Assembly: GCA_964645285.1 (NCBI GenBank)
Contig: CAZYDR010000078.1
Span: 1-17,497 of the forward strand
Direction of reading: 5' to 3'
DNA length: 17,497 bases
Source of the DNA: JAYZAP01 sp964645285
Lineage (GTDB): Bacteria > Pseudomonadota > Alphaproteobacteria > JAAXGF01
Notes under the pieces: generated by a model
The model's database searches: none
What the model was told of the DNA's origin: nothing
The model's input: the letters and a program-made list of their open reading frames with translations, nothing else
In this document: positions 14,256-17,497 of the stretch, one piece after another
How positions within the stretch are numbered: position 1 is the first letter of the stretch
How the letters are laid out: each line of letters begins with the position of its first letter
Translations under genes and position numbers: made by a program

Positions 14256-15946
14256 GGCAGGTCACCCTGGAAGTGCTTGAGCACCATCAACATAGGGTTC
14301 GGCGCCGCCTGGCCAAGGCCACAGATCGACGCGTCCATCATGGCTACCGACAATTCCTTGAGCAACTCATCGTTCCAGACGCCGGCGCTCATGAGCTTGA
14401 CCGCTTTCTCGCAGCCAACCCGGCAGGGGGTGCACTGGCCGCAGCTCTCGTCTTCGAAGAAGCGCAGAAGGTTAAGGGCGACGTCGCACATGTTGTCCTT
14501 GTCCGACAACACGACGACGGCCGCCGAGCCGATGAAGCAGTCGTACTCCTGCAGGGTGTCGAAATCGAGGGGAATGTCGTCCATGGATGCGGGCAGGACG
14601 CCGCCCGAGGCGCCGCCCGGCAAATATCCCTTGAATTCGTGGCCCGCAGCCATGCCGCCGCAGAACTCGTCGATCAGCTCACGAATGGTGATGCCGGCGG
14701 GCGCCAGCTTGACGCCGGGCTCGGCGACCCGGCCCGAGACCGAGAAGCTGCGCAGCCCCTGGCGCCCATTGCGGCCCTGATCGGCAAACCAGTCGGTGCC
14801 GTTCTCGACCAGGGCGCGCACCCAATAGACGGTCTCGACGTTGTGAATCAGGGTTGGCCGGCCGAACAGCCCGACTTTGGTGGGAAACGGCGGCCGATTG
14901 CGCGGCATGCCGCGTTTGCCCTCGATACTCTCCATCATGGCGCCTTCTTCGCCACATATATAAGCACCGGCACCCCGGCGAAGATGGATCTTGGTCACCC
15001 GGTCGAGACCAGCCGCCTCGATCTTGGCAATCTCGGCCTGCAACACCTGGCGCACGCCGGGGTATTCGTCCCGAAGATAGAAATAGACATCGGTCGCCTC
15101 GACCACCCAGGCCGCCACCAGCATGCCCTCGAGGCAGCGGTGGGGATCGCTCTCCATATAATGGCGATCCTTGAAGGTGCCCGGCTCGCCCTCGTCCGCG
15201 TTGACCGCCATAAGCCGGGGGCCGGGCTCACTGCGCACGAACTGCCATTTCTGGCCGGCCGGAAAACCGGCGCCGCCGAGACCGCGCAATCCCGAGCCGC
15301 GCATGACTTCGATGATATCATCGGCATGGCGTTTGCCATCGAGGCAGTCGCGCAACAACCTATAACCGCCATCGGCTATATAAGCGTCGTAATCCACGTA
15401 GTCCGGCACCACCGGCGCCCGATCGCCGCCGTCCACGGCGGCGATCAAACCTTCAACATCGGCGGCCAGCACATGGCGGTGGCCGACTTCGACAACCGGG
15501 GCACAGTCACAACGACCCATACAGGGCGCCCGCACCACCCGCACATCGGACCCCAAGCGTCCGGGAAGCGCGGCCAGTAACTCATCGGACCCGGCCAATT
15601 CGCAACTCAGGGAATCGCATACCCGGACCGTCAGGGGCGGCGACGGTGTCTCGCCATCGCGCACCACATCGAAATGAGCATAGAACGTGGCGACCTCGTA
15701 GGCTTCGGCCATGGGAATGCCCATTTCGCCGGCCAGGGCCGCCAGATGGTCTGACGATATGTAGTGATAGTGGTCCTGAATAAGATGGAGATATTCGATC
15801 AATAAATCCCGCCGGCGCGGCTTGTCGCCAAGCAAAGCCCCGACGTTATCCGCCGCCGCCTGTTCGACCTGTCGGCCGCGGTTGCCGACTCGCGCCTTAC
15901 GTCTACCCGATCCTGGATGTCGGTAGTTTTGATGTTCCGGAGCCAC
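14252..15946 (-). CDS. fdh1B: NAD-dependent formate dehydrogenase, fused NuoE/NuoF-like beta subunit (FDH1 type)
   Basis: A 564-residue diaphorase subunit passing electrons from the alpha subunit to NAD+. The N-terminal part is NuoE-like with the [2Fe-2S] cysteines C110, C115, C142 and C146 (CDSLSC, PCMGRC). The NuoF-like part has the FMN/NADH loops GLRGLGGAGFPAG (219-231) and GAGAYICGEEGAMMESIEGK (326-344; EEGA binds the nucleotide), and the [4Fe-4S] ligands C502, C505, C508 and C542 (SCGQCTPC, SICGLG). NuoE/F fusion in one chain is characteristic of the two-subunit FDH1 enzymes, as opposed to FdsGBA types with separate subunits. I accept the GTG at 15946 as start because AGGAG sits six bases before it. 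It is the first gene of the fdh operon, co-translated with fdh1A. Confidence 0.92.
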   Translation of the reverse strand: MAPEHQNYRHPGSGRRKARVGNRGRQVEQAAADNVGALLGDKPRRRDLLIEYLHLIQDHYHYISSDHLAALAGEMGIPMAEAYEVATFYAHFDVVRDGETPSPPLTVRVCDSLSCELAGSDELLAALPGRLGSDVRVVRAPCMGRCDCAPVVEVGHRHVLAADVEGLIAAVDGGDRAPVVPDYVDYDAYIADGGYRLLRDCLDGKRHADDIIEVMRGSGLRGLGGAGFPAGQKWQFVRSEPGPRLMAVNADEGEPGTFKDRHYMESDPHRCLEGMLVAAWVVEATDVYFYLRDEYPGVRQVLQAEIAKIEAAGLDRVTKIHLRRGAGAYICGEEGAMMESIEGKRGMPRNRPPFPTKVGLFGRPTLIHNVETVYWVRALVENGTDWFADQGRNGRQGLRSFSVSGRVAEPGVKLAPAGITIRELIDEFCGGMAAGHEFKGYLPGGASGGVLPASMDDIPLDFDTLQEYDCFIGSAAVVVLSDKDNMCDVALNLLRFFEDESCGQCTPCRVGCEKAVKLMSAGVWNDELLKELSVAMMDASICGLGQAAPNPMLMVLKHFQGDLP

Positions 15947-15952
15947 CCTGAT

Positions 15953-15957
15953 CTCCT
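15953..15957 (-). promoter_or_regulatory. Ribosome binding site deciding the GTG start of fdh1B
   Basis: AGGAG on the minus strand, six bases before the GTG at 15946. This is the strongest argument for a non-ATG start in fdh1B. Confidence 0.6.
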
Positions 15958-16036
15958 ACCCGTTCCGTGCGGTTATTCAATTCGAACGTCGATAAATTGG
16001 GTGACGTTGTACACCGCGCCCGCGACCAGCGCACGC

Positions 16037-16066
16037 ATTTTGAATGGCCAAAAAAACACCTGTAAA
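16037..16066 (-). promoter_or_regulatory. Possible sigma70-type promoter of the fdh operon
   Basis: On the minus strand, TTTACA (16066-16061) and CAAAAT (16042-16037) are 18 bases apart, about 90 bases ahead of the fdh1B start and inside the only non-coding gap available. Matches are five and four of six. It overlaps the 5' end of the chpT-like remnant on the other strand. No sigma54 (-24/-12) element was seen here. Confidence 0.3.
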
Positions 16067-16577
16067 TAGGGCTTTTCAGCGCCCAACCAATAGCGCCGAA
16101 ACCACCCGCCGCCTGAAGTTCTTCCGGATTGCACTTGGTGTTCTGGTCGAGGGTCAATCGCTTCGCGACGCACAAACCCTGGCCGCGGACTATCTCGAAC
16201 TGGGCCGGGCTAACCTTGACTGGCCGGATTCGGCCTTGGATCCTGGCGTACCGTTGCCGCCGATTCTGGTTCCCCTCAGCCGCAATTCGATTGTCTGTGT
16301 GGCGGAAGTGTTGCCCCGAGGGGACCGCATCGCCCTATCGGTTGCGGCCCGTGGCGACAATGTGGTGCTTGATATCGAAGCATCGGGAGAGGCCATCAAG
16401 CTCGAAGATTAGTTGCATCAAAGCCTTGCCAGCAAAAGCGACCTCAACGACCTCGACGCCCGCAGCATTACGCCGTTTGTCGCGGTCCGGCTGACCGCCC
16501 TGGGACGCGGCGGCCTTACCCTTAATCGCACGGAGACGGCAGTCAGCTTTTCGGCGTCCCTGCCCCACGGCGCCTAG
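16044..16577 (+). pseudogene. chpT: Degenerate ChpT-like histidine phosphotransferase gene
   Basis: The frame from the ATG at 16044 gives 122 residues to a TAG at 16410-16412, but the same frame continues after that TAG for 54 more codons to 16577 with sequence that still looks like the family. Recognisable parts are SAETTRRLKFFRIALG, RANLDWPD, ILVPLSRNSIVCVAEVLPRGD (before the stop) and DLNDLDARSITPFVAVRL, ETAVSFSASLP (after it). These fit the ChpT/DUF2328 pattern: end of the helical dimer domain, then a degenerate ATPase-like domain. The N-terminal helix with the phosphorylated histidine (RLCHDL-like) is missing, and a stop lies just upstream of the ATG. In many alphaproteobacteria such a gene stands next to cheA, as here. 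I conclude it is a broken copy, truncated at its 5' end and interrupted by a nonsense codon. Confidence 0.62.
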
Positions 16578-16711
16578 ATCATAGACACCGCCGAATTCGA
16601 TCCGGTCCATTTACAGCTTATTAACTAGCCCGCACCCATAATCCCAGTCCCGCGCGCCAGAGGCAATAAAGCAACTAGCTTTTGGCTGACTGTAACGATG
16701 GGAGGGTGCAA

Positions 16712-17497
16712 ATGGACGAACTACTCAATGAGTTTTTGACCGAAACAAACGAGGCCCTGGCCAGCGTCGACGCTGGCATTGTCAAGCTTGAACAGAATCC
16801 CAACAACCCGGATCTCCTCAGCGAGATTTTCCGGCTTGTTCACACCATCAAGGGTACCTGCGGCTTCCTTGGCTTGCCCCGGCTCGAGTCGGTGGCCTAT
16901 GTGGCCGAGGATGTTCTCGGGAAATACCGCGACGGTAAACTGACGGTCACCGCCGAGTCGGTAACCCTGATTCTCGAGGCCCTCGATTGCATCAGGAACA
17001 TTCTTGGCGTCCTTGAGCGTGACGAGAAAGAGCCCGACGGCGACGACGTCGACCTTATAGCGCGCCTTCGCGCTGTCGCCGATGGCGCCGGTTCGTCTAA
17101 CGCCGCAAGCATGAGTGACGCCGACGCTGAGCTGGCAGCCGGCAACGTAGATTTCAGTGGGGTGGCGGAAGCGGTTTCAGAAGAGGCCGAGGTCGCGACC
17201 GAAGCGGAAGCCCCGGCTGAAGCCGTTGCCGCAGCGCCGGCTGTCACGGCCGCCGAGGCGGCTCCAAGCGCTGGCGCCAGTGACGCACCGGTTGAGTCAA
17301 AGATCGCCAACCAGAATATTCGTGTCGGCGTCGACCTGCTCGAACACCTGATGACCATGGTGAGCGAACTGGTGCTGACCCGCAACCAACTGCTGCAAAT
17401 GGTTCGCGGCCAAACCGACAACGAATTCGCGGCGCCGCTTAGCCGTCTGAGCCTGGTCACCACCGAGCTTCAGGAAGGCGTCATGAAGACGCGCATG
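16712..17497 (+). CDS. cheA: Chemotaxis histidine kinase CheA (5' part only)
   Basis: The first 262 codons lie in the window and the gene runs off the right edge. The N terminus is a P1/Hpt domain with the phosphorylated H44 in RLVHTIKGTCGFLGL. An Ala/Glu-rich linker (about residues 128-200) follows, with no clear CheY-binding P2 domain visible, then the start of the P3 dimerisation domain (IRVGVDLLEHLMTMVSELVLTRNQLLQMV, LSLVTTELQEGVMKTRM). CheA takes signals from chemoreceptors and phosphorylates CheY and CheB in the cytoplasm. A good ribosome binding site (GGGAGG, 16700-16705) lies before the ATG. The 134-base gap to the chpT-like remnant holds no gene. Confidence 0.92.
   Translation, partial: MDELLNEFLTETNEALASVDAGIVKLEQNPNNPDLLSEIFRLVHTIKGTCGFLGLPRLESVAYVAEDVLGKYRDGKLTVTAESVTLILEALDCIRNILGVLERDEKEPDGDDVDLIARLRAVADGAGSSNAASMSDADAELAAGNVDFSGVAEAVSEEAEVATEAEAPAEAVAAAPAVTAAEAAPSAGASDAPVESKIANQNIRVGVDLLEHLMTMVSELVLTRNQLLQMVRGQTDNEFAAPLSRLSLVTTELQEGVMKTRM

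Noticed and set aside
13140..14780. A 546-codon open frame on the plus strand opposite fdh1A and the end of fdh1B
   Set aside because: It is antisense to two unmistakable genes, resembles no family and is explained by high GC codon usage. The same holds for long frames at 14273-15580, 4089-4952 (antisense to the TPR gene) and 6067-6945 (antisense to fdhD).
16410..16412. Programmed readthrough of the TAG in the chpT-like gene
   Set aside because: No special downstream element was seen, and the gene also lacks its catalytic 5' part, so a nonsense mutation in a decaying gene is the simpler reading.
16610..16642. TTTACA and CATAAT upstream of cheA as a promoter
   Set aside because: The spacing is 21 bases, too long for a standard sigma70 promoter.

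Overview
The window is a high-GC bacterial chromosome segment, most likely from an alphaproteobacterium of the Rhodospirillales type. The clues are a two-subunit, FDH1-type NAD-dependent formate dehydrogenase, a remnant of a ChpT-like phosphotransferase beside cheA, and dense, often overlapping genes. No rRNA, tRNA, CRISPR array, insertion sequence or phage gene was seen.

Layout. (1) 1-1612, minus strand: the tungstate ABC transporter, with permease tupB, ATPase tupC and the start of the binding protein tupA (cut by the window edge), translationally coupled. (2) 1781-5818: an accessory stretch holding an SMP-30/gluconolactonase-like enzyme, a C-terminal scrap of a beta-lactamase-type serine hydrolase joined head to head with a C-terminal AsmA fragment, a GFA-type zinc protein, an exported TPR protein and a small exported PepSY-like protein. 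(3) 5974-11476, plus strand: a tight gene string of fdhD, mobA, a GtrA-type flippase, a GtrB-like glycosyltransferase, a GT-C-like membrane glycosyltransferase carrying a frameshift, and a fatty-acid-hydroxylase/sterol-desaturase family protein. (4) 11505-15946, minus strand: the formate dehydrogenase operon, with a fused NuoE/NuoF-like beta subunit followed by the catalytic alpha subunit. (5) 16044-17497, plus strand: a broken chpT-like gene and the 5' part of cheA.

How the genes fit together. Tup imports tungstate. MobA adds GMP to the pterin cofactor and FdhD sulfurates the bis-MGD cofactor. Fdh1A oxidises formate at that cofactor (cysteine-ligated, TGC codon), and electrons pass through its Fe-S clusters to FMN and NAD+ in Fdh1B. 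The window therefore carries uptake, maturation and enzyme for what is probably a tungsten formate dehydrogenase, split into three blocks. The metal assignment is an inference from the tup genes and the FDH1-type architecture.

The most unusual points are: the maturation genes fdhD-mobA are run together with a gtrABC-like membrane glycosylation module plus a lipid hydroxylase; FdhD has a CxxC at a different place from the classical one; the hydroxylase has lost a histidine in its first His box; and two junctions where genes are truncated (near 2930 and near 16040-16090), with a third gene frameshifted near 10008. I did not find a clearly new defence or mobile system.
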